Source of the DNA: Icerya purchasi
Taxonomy: Eukaryota; Arthropoda; Insecta; Hemiptera; Monophlebidae
NCBI GenBank assembly: GCA_039619475.1
Contig: CM077115.1
Coordinates: 40,310,444-40,374,443 of the forward strand
Direction: 5' to 3'
Length of the DNA: 64,000 bases
A model generated the notes under the pieces. It was not told where the DNA came from. It did not search any database and worked only from the letters and a program-made list of their open reading frames with translations. Shown here piece after piece: positions 33,776 to 45,233 of this stretch; the stretch's first letter is position 1, and every line of letters starts with the position of its first letter. Position numbers and translations under genes: made by a program.

Positions 33776-34521
33776 ATTGCAATAAATACAGAAAATTCAA
33801 TTCAACACGTTTTAAAAATAGTTCCGATTATTTGTGCGTCTCGCCTCGTATAGTTCCTTTAAAGTAATTTTAAATTTCTTAATTATTTATTACTTTTCCA
33901 ATCTTCTTTTTTTTTTTCCTAAAAAAAAAAAAAAAAGAAAGAAAATTATGTTCAGAAATATTTTTAATAGGGAAACTGTTTATTTTTTAGAACTACGGAC
34001 GACGTAAGAACACTTACAATCGCTGCTTCCGTGTAAAAATCAAACCTTAACGAGCACTCTGTTGGCTTCGTATGTAAATGATAAGTAGAATTACTTTTTT
34101 CGAATATGAAATCTTTTATGGTTTGACTACGAGTGTCTGAAATATTTATTCGAAAGAGCTCTTAAACTGCAATGTTTCAACTTTAGAATGTTTTGGATAA
34201 CATTTTAAACGCTGACCTATTGGTACTTGATGCGAATGACGTAGTATTTGGTATTAAATTTAGACACTTATACCATTTGGCTAACTGATTTCGGTGTCCG
34301 AGTTAAGTAAAATGTTTCTGTTCAGTCAGAGAAATGTAATTCAGACGCTATTTTATTTTCAATTCTTAGCAATATAATGACATTGTTCCCGAAACTTTAT
34401 TACCTTTATAAGTCCTTGTTCAACACACAGACAAACACGTCGGCGGTGTATATATTGCAACAAAATACGTATCTTTATGTTTTTTCGCAATTCCTTTAAT
34501 TATATATATACGTATACGACA

Positions 34522-34523
<2 letters not shown>
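33776..34523. other. no gene seen
   Basis: AT-rich DNA after the mariner copy. Nothing recognised. Confidence 0.4.

Positions 34524-34574
<51 letters not shown>
34524..34574. repeat. (TA)n microsatellite
   Basis: About 25 tandem TA units, directly beside the DNA element at 34586. Confidence 0.95.
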
Positions 34575-34581
<7 letters not shown>

Positions 34582-34585
34582 TATG

Positions 34586-36184
34586 CAGTGGCGGATCCAT
34601 GGGGAACCAAAGCTTCTATGAAAAAATTTGTTGTAACAGAGAAACTTAATTTATACTATAAAATATTTGTATAAATGTTACCTATGGATTTAATTATAAC
34701 TAATATTTAATATACTGTTTTCTAGTAAAACTATTAATGTTACCTTTGAAGTTTAATTTTTCAGTTGAAAAATGCTTTGTGTCCTTTTTCACAAACTCCC
34801 TGAAACTACAAAGGAAAAATATTAAAGTACTTTACAGGGGGATTACTTTAAAAGTAGTCGAACATTTTAAATACCTGGAAGTTATATTAGACAATAAACT
34901 CTCCTTTAAACAACACACAGACTACACCGCATCTAAGTTGGACGCTAAATACTATCAATTACTAGAAGTGTACAGAAATACATGGGGCTTTCATTACAGA
35001 TACAGACTTGTACTGTACAAGTCACTTGTTGTGAATACAGTGTATTCTGTAGCTCTGTGTTTTTCCAACACCTAAAAAAGAAAACCCTAAAGCAAAAAAA
35101 CTGCTCTACGTAACGTAAATACTCAATAAACGCTTGTACAGCTTATAGAACAATTGCTCACAGCGCCGCTGTTGCTCTTACGGGAGTCCTTCCATTAGAA
35201 CTAAAAATTAACTATAGATCAATCATTTTTACTATAAAAAACCGTAAAAATTTTGAATATATTAACGATCATGTCTATCAAATAATGAACTTTCTACCTC
35301 CAATAAATCCTCTTCGGAACAGTTCCTACATGCTAATTCACCATGACCTACATATAAAAATGTCATTAAAACAACTCAAAAGACACATTAAAAACTATTT
35401 CACGTTTACATAGCAAAAATTCTGGGAAAGAGATACAGCAAGTAGGCATACCCACAGGCTAATCCGATATATTAGAACAGGCTTATAGTTAACACTTGAT
35501 TTTTACACTACCCAACTCCTCGCTGACCACGGACACTTCGGAGCCTACTTAAAAAAATACAAAATTACTGAATACGACAAATGTAACTGTGAATAAATCG
35601 AAAACGCCAATCATGTAATCTTTTACTGCAGTAAGTATGACGACATCAGACACTTCAACATAGAAAATCTCAATTTCAGCAATTCAACTTCGGCAACTAA
35701 ATTTCAAAAATTTAAAACCAAAATTTACTGGCAAAAATAACAACCTACAGTGATTTACATTACTCAATTAAATAAAAAACATTACATTTAACACATACAT
35801 AATTTTCAATATTAATACCCGGACAAAACAATCTAGCCTAAATGGTAAATCAAACCGAAATCAGTCACACTTGCGTCTTTCAGAAAAAAAAAAATAAATA
35901 AATAAAAATATTATTTTCTATTAAATAAGTACACAGTGCATACTAGATTATGTAGCATTAAGTTTTTCAAACCCCGATATAAAAAAAAAAAAAAAAGAAA
36001 CGAAAATTTAAAGTTTATTAATTAAGTTTTATTTTAAGAAGGTTCTAGGTCAAGATTAAGCCTAACGACTGTACTTGGCTTGGCGCCTTTGTACGCAAAC
36101 TCGTATCGTAAAAAAAAGCGCTATTGAAATTAATCAAAAAAAAAAAAAAAACCCCCTCCAAATGTCTCTCTGGATCCGCCCCTG
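34586..36184. mobile_element. CAG-terminal DNA element (hAT-like) with nested LINE
   Basis: The left end is CAGTGGCGGATCCATGGGGA and the right end CTGGATCCGCCCCTG: inverted repeats of about 14 bp. A 7-bp direct repeat, ATATATG, flanks both ends, but it lies in TA-rich DNA and so is weak evidence. The first 100 bp match the short element at 2998. About 1.2 kb in the middle is a LINE fragment, so the element was a target for a retrotransposon. No transposase is visible. Confidence 0.65.
34735..35905 (+). pseudogene. R1-like LINE fragment nested in DNA element
   Basis: Frame 34737 includes VEHFKYLEVILDNKLSFKQH and LVLYKSLVVNT (RT thumb). Later frames give VALTGVLPLELKINYRSI, LLADHGHFGAYLKKYKITEY and CNCE...NANHVIFYCSKY, the C-terminal knuckle seen in R1-type LINEs. 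The tail is an A-run with AATAAATAAATAAAA near 35885-35908. At least six stops or frameshifts. RT catalytic motifs are missing because the copy is 5'-truncated. Confidence 0.65.
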
Positions 36185-36720
36185 ATATATGTATATACAC
36201 GAAAGTTTAAAAATAATTCATTTAGAATTCACCGCAAATTAATTTTGTAAATTGTAAGAACTGATGTAATAGGCAGGTGTATGTAAGTCTGGATGTAAGC
36301 AAGAGCGTGTAGGAGCAATGAACTTCAACAACAATACGAGACTATATTGCTCACGCCGGATGATGAGGAAGATATGAAAATGGATGAAGAAAATCCTGTA
36401 AATAAATTAACGAAAAAACTATATGAATTTTTCTTCATCAAAGTCAATCTGTATCGAAACCATTCCTAGCGTCTCCTTAAATCTTAAAAACTCCTCACTC
36501 CATTCCCACCTCACTGCTAAGTTCTTCAGCCCGCTGTTTGTTCACAAATGACTTTCTGAATGCAGGTTCTCGGTCTAAGTAGAATATTTCACTTATTTTT
36601 AATTCGATTATCCCAGAGAAGTGTATTTGGTGGCAAAAAAATTACCTGTGATTTCATGAACGTCTATGGTATCGAAATTAGAACAAAACTCGTCTAATAA
36701 TAGCGTTTTTTATAGCCTTT
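36185..36720. other. no gene seen
   Basis: AT-rich spacer between the nested element and the tandem repeats. No coding region recognised. Confidence 0.35.
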
Positions 36721-37520
36721 TATTTAACTCAATTTGTCAGTCTGTGTATCTATCTGTCTGCGGGGAATCTTGCGAACGATTTTTCACCTACTTCCCGATG
36801 AATTAAAAAAGTGTCTTATAGAGATGACAATACAATATTATGTAACATCTGGGTTTCCAGCTTTAAAATTAGACCCTCGGGGCGCCGAATGTTCGAAATT
36901 TTGGAAAAAATTGTTTTTTTTGTGACATGTGATATATCATTGGAAAGATTGTTATTTGTCGAGAACAAAACCATATTTTATTTCTTTAATAAAACTTTCA
37001 AAGTTTACGAAAAGTTCAAAAAAGCGCGAAATCTAATATGTACCCTCCCCCCCCCTAGCTAAAAATTTTGAACAAGATTGAAAATATGCACACGCAAGTG
37101 TATTTCTTTGGTTTGGACATCTAGGTTTCCAACTTTAAAATTATCCCCTCGGGGCTTCGAAAGGTTATTTTTTTTTCCGGGCATATGATACACTGTTGGA
37201 GAGAGCGCTATTTTTCAGGAGCAAACTCGTATTTCATTTTCTTAATGAAACATTGGAAGTCTACTGAAAGTTTAAAAAAGGACAAAAAATGACGTGTAGC
37301 CCCCGTTTGTAGCTCATCTTTATAGCTAAAAATTTTTAACAAGATTAAAAATATGCGCATCCTTGTGTATTTCTTTATTTTGAAATATTTGGGTTTCCAA
37401 CTTTAAAGCCGAATCCTTGAGGCGTCGAAAGCTCGTAACTTTCCAAAAAACATTTTTTTTTCAGTCATGTGATATATCAATGGAAAGATCGTTATTAGTC
37501 AAACATTGTGTTTCATGTGC
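36721..37520 (+). repeat. 270-bp tandem repeat block
   Basis: Three partly diverged units start at about 36846, 37117 and 37386, each opening with GGGTTTCCAACTTTAAA or a close variant followed by CCTCGGGGCNNCGAA. They continue through a CATGTGATATATCAATGGAA-like phrase and a TTTCATTT...TTAATGAAAC phrase. The period is about 270 bp. Reverse-oriented relatives are at 56060-56505. The open frames here (36734..36925, 36811..37062) follow the repeat and are not genes. Confidence 0.75.
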
Positions 37521-37715
37521 TGAGGATTCCATATGTATTGTATGAAAAAAAAAGACAATATAATTGAAAGAATGCGATCTATTATTTAATAATAAAATGT
37601 AAAACAAATTTCTGTAAATGTCCTATATAATCAAGATATTGAATAAAAAAAGCAAAATAAAATACAATTCTAGATTTATTGTTTTTTATTGAAATACATA
37701 CTAAAAAGTCCGGAC

Positions 37716-37936
37716 TAAAAAATAAAAAAAATAAAAAAAACTTTTTAAAAATAGCCTTTTATTTATGCACTAAAAAGTACAAAATAAGTTTATTAGTGTG
37801 CGACTACCAGATACGCATCTTAACATTAAAATCTGAAACTACAAAATATACTGAAAAATAAAAGCTGTATAATATTAATATTTAATTATTAAAAGGCTAT
37901 TTTTAAAAAGTTTTTTTTATTTTTTTTATTTTTTTT
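37716..37936. repeat. foldback with about 45-bp arms
   Basis: Left arm 37716-37760 (A-rich, then CTTTTTAAAAATAGCCTTTT) is nearly the reverse complement of the right arm 37891-37936 (AAAAGGCTATTTTTAAAAAG then T-rich). The 130-bp centre is AT-rich. It may be a small non-autonomous element. Confidence 0.65.
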
Positions 37937-38559
37937 ATTAATAATTTGCCACTAGGAATATTAAAATCCTTACTCAACTACTGCAGTTTTCTGTTGCGGT
38001 AATAAATTAATTTTAATAAAAAGCTCGAGACAGAGTGATTGAAAAATATGATTGAAGAAGATGTTCTCTTAAATATGTAACTATGGGAGATCACCGTGTG
38101 AATAACTCGGCCTCTTCAAAACGATGGCTGTGTGTGCTGCTTAGTTGAGCAAAACTTTTTGTTAGATCACGACGAACAGGTTATAGAAAGATCGATAATC
38201 TTTAATTAAATATAAAACATAAAGACTATTTTCTGTTGGACGCAATGGTGGCCCGTTTATGTGTTTACATTCGGACGTGAACATCCTTTTTTTTTTTTTT
38301 TTTTTATATATATATATATATCTTGCTATTTTTCACCTAGTCTTATCAACTATTTGGTAATCTATGGAATAAGTTAAAATGACGTGAATAAGCAACCCAA
38401 CCAGTGAAGGGTGCTAAAATTAACTTATATATGTGTATACAAAATGCATACACACATATTTTTGCATTCTCATGGACACATACATACCATCACACACGCA
38501 CACGCACATACAACCTCACTTATCAGCACACACACACACATATTATTTATACATTTTTA
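37937..38559. other. simple repeats, no gene
   Basis: Contains a T-run and (TA) tract at about 38287-38320, and CA-rich tracts between 38440 and 38545. Nothing coding. Confidence 0.5.
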
Positions 38560-38998
38560 ATTTATAAGAGATCTTGAGGTCGTTTCCTATTCAGCCTACG
38601 TCCCTCGCTTGGGTTGCTCAGCAGTTCTTTTGCTGTACTATTAGGATGTTCTTTCCATCTGGGGCAGCATATCGTCGGGCAGCAGTTTCTATTTCATTTT
38701 TTACAAATTGAACTCCAAGATCTTCATGGATCGTGATGTTGGTTATGTACCCTATGGAGCAGAGATGATCGCGCGTAGTATCTTATTCTGTACTCTTTTC
38801 ATAATTGAAATGTTGCTGTTTTTGGCACGGCCCCGTAATTGGCAGCCGTATTGCTAGACGGGTTTAAGAATTTGCTTATAAAGGAGCAACTCGTTTTCAA
38901 GAGATACTCTATTGGTCTCTTACCCAACAGCCAGTACAGTTGCCGCAGCTTGATGTTCAACTCATTTCGCTTTGTTGTGGACTCAACTTTAAAAAAAT
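38560..38998 (-). pseudogene. Jockey-like LINE C-terminal fragment
   Basis: From 38995 downward on the - strand: TTKRNELNIKLRQLYWLLGK, then SCSFISKFLNPS, YGAVPKT, and IHEDLGVQFVKNEIETAARR. It ends with LLSNPSEGRRLNRKRPQDLL and a stop near 38562. This is the conserved C-terminal part of Jockey-clade RTs (LNxKLRQxYWLLGRxSxL...NDLxxPxVxxEI...RRLKRxxPxDL). Two frameshifts are needed. The RT catalytic motifs are not present. Confidence 0.75.
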
Positions 38999-40244
38999 AA
39001 AATCCAATGTTTTTATTTACATTTATTATTTACATAATACTACTATTAGTAAAATGAATGTCGAAAATAAATTAATTTTATATTTTTGAAAAGATATTAA
39101 AACTTGTCCAGAATTATTTTAGTGTGAACGCTAGTTGTAGCACGTGCGATCGAAAAGCATAATGTAGTAGTGTGTCGGAAAGATAAAAATTATATTTTGT
39201 TAGTGCATTTGTTCCATCGGCTTGATGGAGCACACTCAAATTATGAATCATAAGCAAGCACTGTCCTCGCAAGATTCGATAAATTTTCATAAAACAATTA
39301 TATGTTTACATTTTGTTTTGCAGTTTATAACTGTATTTGAATTTTAAAGGAAAAGAAGTTTGGCCCTGAGTATATTTATATGTATGTTTCTATTTTGTTA
39401 TAATAAAAAATCGAAAAATTACAAATTTCTTCATCAGTAAGAAAATTCAAATCACTTCTGTTTTTGCATAGTTCCTTTCTCTTTTATTTTAGTTTTATGC
39501 TGATTAAGTTTTTTTTTATTATCGTACTTTTATGTACATAAAAAATAAGTGTGTGTTTGTATTTTTGTCTAAAAACTATGTGTAGTTATGATTATAAATA
39601 AACGATTGTTTCTTCAGCGCAGTTTATACCATAAAATATTTAATGTCAGTTTTATAACTGGAACTGTTCATTAGTAGTAAATTTTGGACATTAAAAAATT
39701 ATAATACTTTATTTGTCCTGATATAACGACCAAACTCTTTGAAGGTTTTCATAACCAATTTCCACTGTATCTTATAATTTGTTATTTTATTATACTCTGA
39801 TATTGGCTGGACGTTTTAGTATTAATATATAATTATTTTTCTTTTTAAGCAAATGTTCGAATATTTTTAATAGTGACGTGGTTCCTGCCTAAAATTTTAA
39901 TTTTAATTTTAGCAATATGAACCGTGAAAACTCGTTATATTTTTTTATTTACATATTTTAAAAAACAAACAAAAGTTAAAATTTTGCAAAAACGAATTAA
40001 AACATTTTCACACAGCACAATGTGCGAAGACAGTCTCTAAATGCTTTAGCTATATCATCAGTTGAGAAACAAATGTTCCACAACATTCCTCACTTTCATT
40101 TAACTGTAATAGATTTGTTTGCTTTAAAGAAAGACAAAAGGATAAATTTAGTTTATAAGGCTTGATTAAAAATTATTAATAGTGTGCACACACACATTAT
40201 ATAGTTTTTGATAAATTTTTTTCAAAATAAATATTTGTGTAGTA
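38999..40244. other. no gene seen
   Basis: 1.2 kb of AT-rich DNA without a recognised feature. Confidence 0.4.
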
Positions 40245-40579
40245 CAAGGGCGTCGCCAGCCGATGAGCCAGGGGGGCGAGATGAGTTTCCAGCCGCCAGG
40301 GAGAGGTGGGAGATAATAAAAAGGGGATATGAGTTATAGGAAAAATAAAATTTATAAGTTGTAAAGGCTTAATATTTTATTAAACAAGAATAAAATCTTA
40401 ATTAAAACATAATTTTCGTGGGTTTCTGGCAAATTCTTCTATTACTTTATTATAAAAGTCTTCCAAATTGTCCATGATTACGCGCCTATGAATACTCATC
40501 GTGGCCAGTTGATTAAAAAGTTTCAATGCTCCAGGGGAGCAGCTACCCCCTGCCTCTGCCCCCGATGGCGACACCCATG
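40245..40579 (-). mobile_element. 335-bp hAT deletion derivative
   Basis: Ends are CAAGGGCGTCGCCAG and, reversed, CATGGGTGTCGCCAT. The same 8-bp sequence GTGTAGTA lies at 40237-40244 and 40580-40587, a perfect target duplication of the hAT length. Inside, the - strand reads LATMSIHRRVIMDNLEDFYN followed by KVIEEFARNPRK and a stop, the C-terminal end of hAT-type transposases (SSLAMMSIHR...VIDxFAxxxxR). So an autonomous hAT element lost all but its ends and the last coding bases. The G-rich left interior and C-rich right interior also pair loosely. Confidence 0.85.
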
Positions 40580-42379
40580 GTGTAGTATTTCATATATTTA
40601 ATTGGGAACCTCCACTTCTGTTACTCACGAGCCGCCACCACTGGTTGGACGGTGATAAACATGTTTCCCAAAGAGAGAAAGAGAACTAAATACAATTCCA
40701 GATAAAACAAAATTGTACAGATGTATATGGGCATTAATACAAGGGCGAAGCCGTGAGACACAGCTAGTAAATCAATAAAATCAAAAAAACAAAATAAAAA
40801 TATAACGAAAACAAGAGAATCAAAACCGAATTAAAGCAGTAAAATTTCACGATAAAACTTTCAAACCGAGACGAAAAAGTGTCTTAAAGTAGTAGTCATG
40901 CAATCGTCAAGATCAGGAGTTTCTATTTCCCCATAAGAGTTACAATGGCAGTGAGAGTTCGATGAAATTGCAGTTCTGGCGTGATAATTTTCCAAAGTTG
41001 CGGAAACAAAACTGATAACAGATGGGCTCGTCAAAAAAAATTGTGGACGAAATACATTAAAAGACCGTGATGCCGCTGATAGCGGGTAAAACGAACACTT
41101 CCGGGAGCCGGTAAAAGAAAAAACATCCGATATCACTAATTCTGAAATATTGCGTAAATAATTAAAAATGTTTTTAACACCTGTTATCCGAGGTTTTATT
41201 TTAAAAACTTCTTTTAATGCTTTTTTCAATTCGCGGCAGCCATTTAAGTGCGTTTCTACCCTAATTCTCATCTGTCTACGAGTTTTTTCTTCGAATTTCA
41301 AAAATTTTCTAATTGATGAGAAGTGTAATAAGAAAAAGAATAAGAAAAAGAATAAGAAAAAGAATAAGAAGAATAAGAAGAAGAAAAAGAAGAATAAGAA
41401 GAAGAAAAAGAAGAAAAGTGTCTCTATAAAGTTGCTTGCAAGACGACGAAAAAAAGGAAGGGACAATTACGAAGCCGGAAGGCAAGCGGTAGTAGGAAAG
41501 TAAAAGAGGATTGAAGAAGTTTAACAGAGGAATGAAATAAAAATTTTAGCTGCAAGATTCGAAATTGCAACTTTCATCCCGCAGGCTGTAACTTTTATAC
41601 TTTGCTCTGGAAGTTTTACGCTTAATGTGTCGTGTGTGAATTTTAGTTTCGTCATTACAGATAACTTTGCTGGAATTTTATTCGGATACGATGCGCAAAT
41701 TTCCCTTCCTTTTGATCCTTACGTTGACCGCCTAGTCAGTTATTAAATCAAAGAAAATTCTACAAAAGGGACTATGCTACAGTACTAGAACTTTTGTTAG
41801 CCTCTCTCGTTTCATTATTATTCACTGATCGCCAGGAAGGAGCCCCCCGAATACATTTATGTTTTCAGAGAAATTACAGCAGATGGTAATCATAGAATCA
41901 TCATTTGGACTTCAAGCGAAACCATTGCGTTTGCTTAGAGTAAAAAGAAATAGTAAATATACTTAAGCAAATTGAAAACATTCGACGAAACTTGGAGCGA
42001 ACTAAGAGTTTGAAACATTTTTTAAATACCTTATGTCGATGAATTTAATTTAATTAGTAAGTACGTACGATATTTACAATAAATTAAAAATCGATAGAGA
42101 AAAAAAAACAAAAAAAACCTAAAACAAACCAAAAAGTAACGGCAAAATTAATACATATCTGCGATTTTTGAAGCACTAAAACGACGAAGCCAACATTTTA
42201 AATCTAGGTTATAAATACAATTTTGAACGTCTAGTTCAAAAATTACCAATAGAAGATCAAACGATTATTAGAGCTGAAGCAACACATGCCATTTTGGACA
42301 GTATAAAGAAAAACAAAACAAAGAGAAAGCTGAACAAATTTGATGAAATCAATTGCACAAAACTCTAACATTAATCTGA
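40580..42379. other. no gene; A-rich minisatellite
   Basis: Contains an (AAGAATAAGAAA)-type tract at about 41328-41418, which creates long lysine- or phenylalanine-rich chance frames (40861..41466 and 41168..41503). Nothing else recognised. Confidence 0.45.
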
Positions 42380-44160
42380 CGTGGAAAAAAATACGTATTT
42401 TCAAAGGTTCTTTCACATCTTTTATCCCATACAAGTTATCGTCCAATATCTCTAATACCAGTTCCGTGCAAAATATTAGAAAAAATGGTCAGTAAACGTC
42501 TGATCTGGTACATTGACAAAAATAACACGTTAAGCTCCTGTCAAAGTGGTTCTGGAAAAAAAGGTCAACCGCAAATCATCTCTTCAGCCTCCAAAACGAA
42601 GTCCTGAATACATTCCACAGCAAACAAAGCGTACTGTCTATCTTTTTCAACCTCGAAAAAGCCTATGACACAAAGCTTGGCGTTTCAAAATTATCCAAAA
42701 ACTTCATCTTATTGGAATAAGAGGACACCTCGGATTCTTCATTATAAACTTTCTCACTGACTGAACTTTTAGAGTAACAGTTAATAATACATATTCCCAC
42801 TTGCACACTATTGAAAATGGTGTTCCACAAGGATCAGTTTTAAGCACTATCCTATTCAAACTACTTATAGACAGCATAACCGAAATCGCCCCACGTCCAG
42901 TGTCACTAAGAATTTTTGCCGACGACATAAACGTCTCAATACGTACAAATAACTGAAACATTGCTCAAAAAGTTATACAAGACACCTTATCCAAAAATTG
43001 GCGGATATAAATGGATTAGTCTTCTCAGAATCTAAAACCCACTGTGTTTTATTTACTAGAAAATATAAATCCCAAAAACCAACTCTTAAAATCAATGGAC
43101 GAACGAACTCTCGAGGTTAAACCATGTACTAAATTTCTTGGGCTAACCTTTGACAGTAAATTATCTTGCACACCCCACTATCTAGGACTGAAAAAATACT
43201 TAATGAAAACCCTCAATATAATTAAAACTATCAGTAAGCTCAAATACGATCCATCCAGAAAATTACTAATGCAATTACGAGTATATAGATCCTTCATTCG
43301 GAATATGGATATTCAGCTCTCAATAACGTATCCAACAAAACCAAGGCCATCATAAAACCAATACAAAACGCAGCCATACGAATGTGTATCGGAGCTCTAC
43401 CATCCTCACCAATAGATAGTATATTCTGCGAAGCAGCCGAACTTCCCTCAACAATTTAGGAAAAATTTGGTAACAAACCGGTTCCTCCTATCTGCTGTAA
43501 CTAATCCAACAAATCCAATACAAAACTTGATAAATTCGTACTTTAAAAACCCATCCCCGCAGGCTGAAAACCCAATCACCAATTTCCTGTCTTTTCTAAA
43601 TAATAATGAGCTCAATTTTTCAGAATATCCAAAATTTCCATTCCGGTTATTATTAAAAATTCCAGACATAGATTTTTCTTTAATAAACTACAGTAAATCC
43701 GAAGTCCCTCATATTATATAATTAAAAATCGTTATCACGAAAAAGTTACTAATTTTCCTAATTATGTACCATGCTTTACAGATGGGTCAAAAATGGAAAA
43801 TCGATATATATATATATGCTTTTTCTATCAATGGAAAAATTAAAAACTTCAAACTTCACAAATGCTCTTCCAACTACACAACCGAATTAACAGGAATTTT
43901 TCATTGTTTGAAAAGCATAAAAACGAAAGAAAACTGCAAAAATTATCCAATCCAAAGCGACTCGATAAGCTCACTAAAATTCATCCTGAACATTTTTTCA
44001 AATGACAAATTTGTCCAAGATAATCAACAACAACTAAACAAGCTAAAATCTCGAAACATTAATATCAAATTAATGTATATACCCAGTCATCTCAGAATCC
44101 AGGGAAATGAAATAGTAGATAACTCGGCCAAAACCGCCACTACACCCATACCATGGAAAA
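42380..44160 (+). pseudogene. I-like LINE (family C) RT and RNase H remnant
   Basis: In order: SYRPISLIPVPCKILEKMVS (42436), RSTANHLFSLQNEVLN, FFNLEKAYDT (motif 3), IENGVPQGSVLSTILFKLLI (42814) and LRIFADDINVSIRTN (intact FADD, 42910). Then come CTKFLGLTFDSKLSCTPH, FTDGSKMENR (RNase H, 43775), TTELTGIFHCLKSI, SDSISSLKFI and MYIPSHLRIQGNEIVDNSAK. All RT and RNase H catalytic acids are visible, but more than ten frameshifts or stops break the frame. It ends abruptly after RNase H where Penelope-like sequence begins, so its own 3' end is missing. Confidence 0.8.
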
Positions 44161-45075
44161 AGTAGAAAACAATAAAATAAACTTCTTAGATATTACAATA
44201 ACCGAAGCATAAATTAATGTATAATATACGTAGGAAACAGACAACCACTGACACTATAATAAACAGAACATCAAATAACCCTAATCAACATAAACGTTCA
44301 TACTTCGCACGTGCTATAAACAGAGTAATAAACGCTCCCGCGAATTAAAATAAAAATACTAAAATCAATCGCAAAAAATAATGTTTATAATGAGCAAATA
44401 ATAGAAAAAGTAATGCGTAAAATAAAATCAAAATTGAAATATAAACAAGAATATAATAATATTAAAAGCAACAAAGGCTGGATAATATTTACTTTTATAA
44501 ACAACAATTAAGTCATTTATTTAAAATACAAGGATTAAAAATAACATTTAAAACCAATAATAATCTAAAAAATAAACTAATTACCATAAACAAAGGAAAT
44601 AATAATATATATGAAAATGGTGGCATATATAAAATAATCTACACTGATTGTGAGAAAGCAGCATTGGTCAAACAGGTAGAAAAATTAAATGTAGATACTA
44701 TGAACAAATCATTTAAGCTGAAAACTATTATGTAAACAAACATAAATTTAATATATTAAATGATCAAATCCCAAATAACAATTAATAACCCCCTTTTCAA
44801 TATAAAAATTTTAATTTAAATAATTTTAAAAAATTAAAAAAAATTTGTTTTAGTTTATGTATATTGTATCTTGTTTTAACATTTATGATATATCAACTTT
44901 AAAATGTTAATTTCAACTACAAAAATCTTTCTATTTTTTATTTTGACCTCAGTGTGATTTAGAAGTTGTGTTGTGTCTGATCACGTATATTGAGTTGTTA
45001 TAATTTCAACTCATGATGCCCGAAAACGTTTCTGAGTAATTAATCGTTTTGTATTTTAAATTTGCTTTTTTATAC
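44161..45075 (+). pseudogene. Penelope-like element 3' part
   Basis: Just after the junction the frame reads NNKINFLDITITEA and then RKQTTTDTIINRTSNNPNQH, a strongly conserved block of Penelope-like RTs. SYFARAINRVIN follows. Near 44545 come KITFKTNNNLKNKL and then GGIYKIIYTDCEKAAL, which resembles the start of the GIY-YIG endonuclease domain (GIYKxxCxDCxxxYIGQT) with the YIG lost. Stops are frequent. The 3' non-coding part ends with a hammerhead-like sequence at 45006-45035. Penelope-like elements are known to have this RT plus GIY-YIG layout and to carry hammerheads in their terminal repeats. Confidence 0.7.
45006..45035 (+). ncRNA. degenerate hammerhead-like motif
   Basis: ACTCA (45009-45013) can pair with TGAGT (45033-45037). 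Between them lie ATGATGCCCGAAAACGTTTC, with GAA, the AA-CG-TT mini helix III and the cleavage U as in the palindrome motif. The first core bases and the 5' half of helix II are deleted. It is a decayed relative with a different helix I sequence. Confidence 0.45.
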
Positions 45076-45233
45076 TTGTATTTGTTAAATCTTACTATAT
45101 TTAATGTTTAACAAACCGGATGTAGAATGATTATACACCAATACCTTAAACTATGATTAAAGACGGTTTAGTGCGATTACGATGACATCCGCCTTTCGAG
45201 TCAAAATAAAAATGCTATGAAAACTTGTAGATA
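45076..45233. other. AT-rich spacer
   Basis: Short interval between the Penelope-like remnant and the next repeat. Nothing recognised. Confidence 0.4.

Noticed and set aside
40861..41503. Long Lys-rich and Phe-rich frames on both strands
   Set aside because: They are created by an (AAGAATAAGAAA)-type minisatellite and have no domain.
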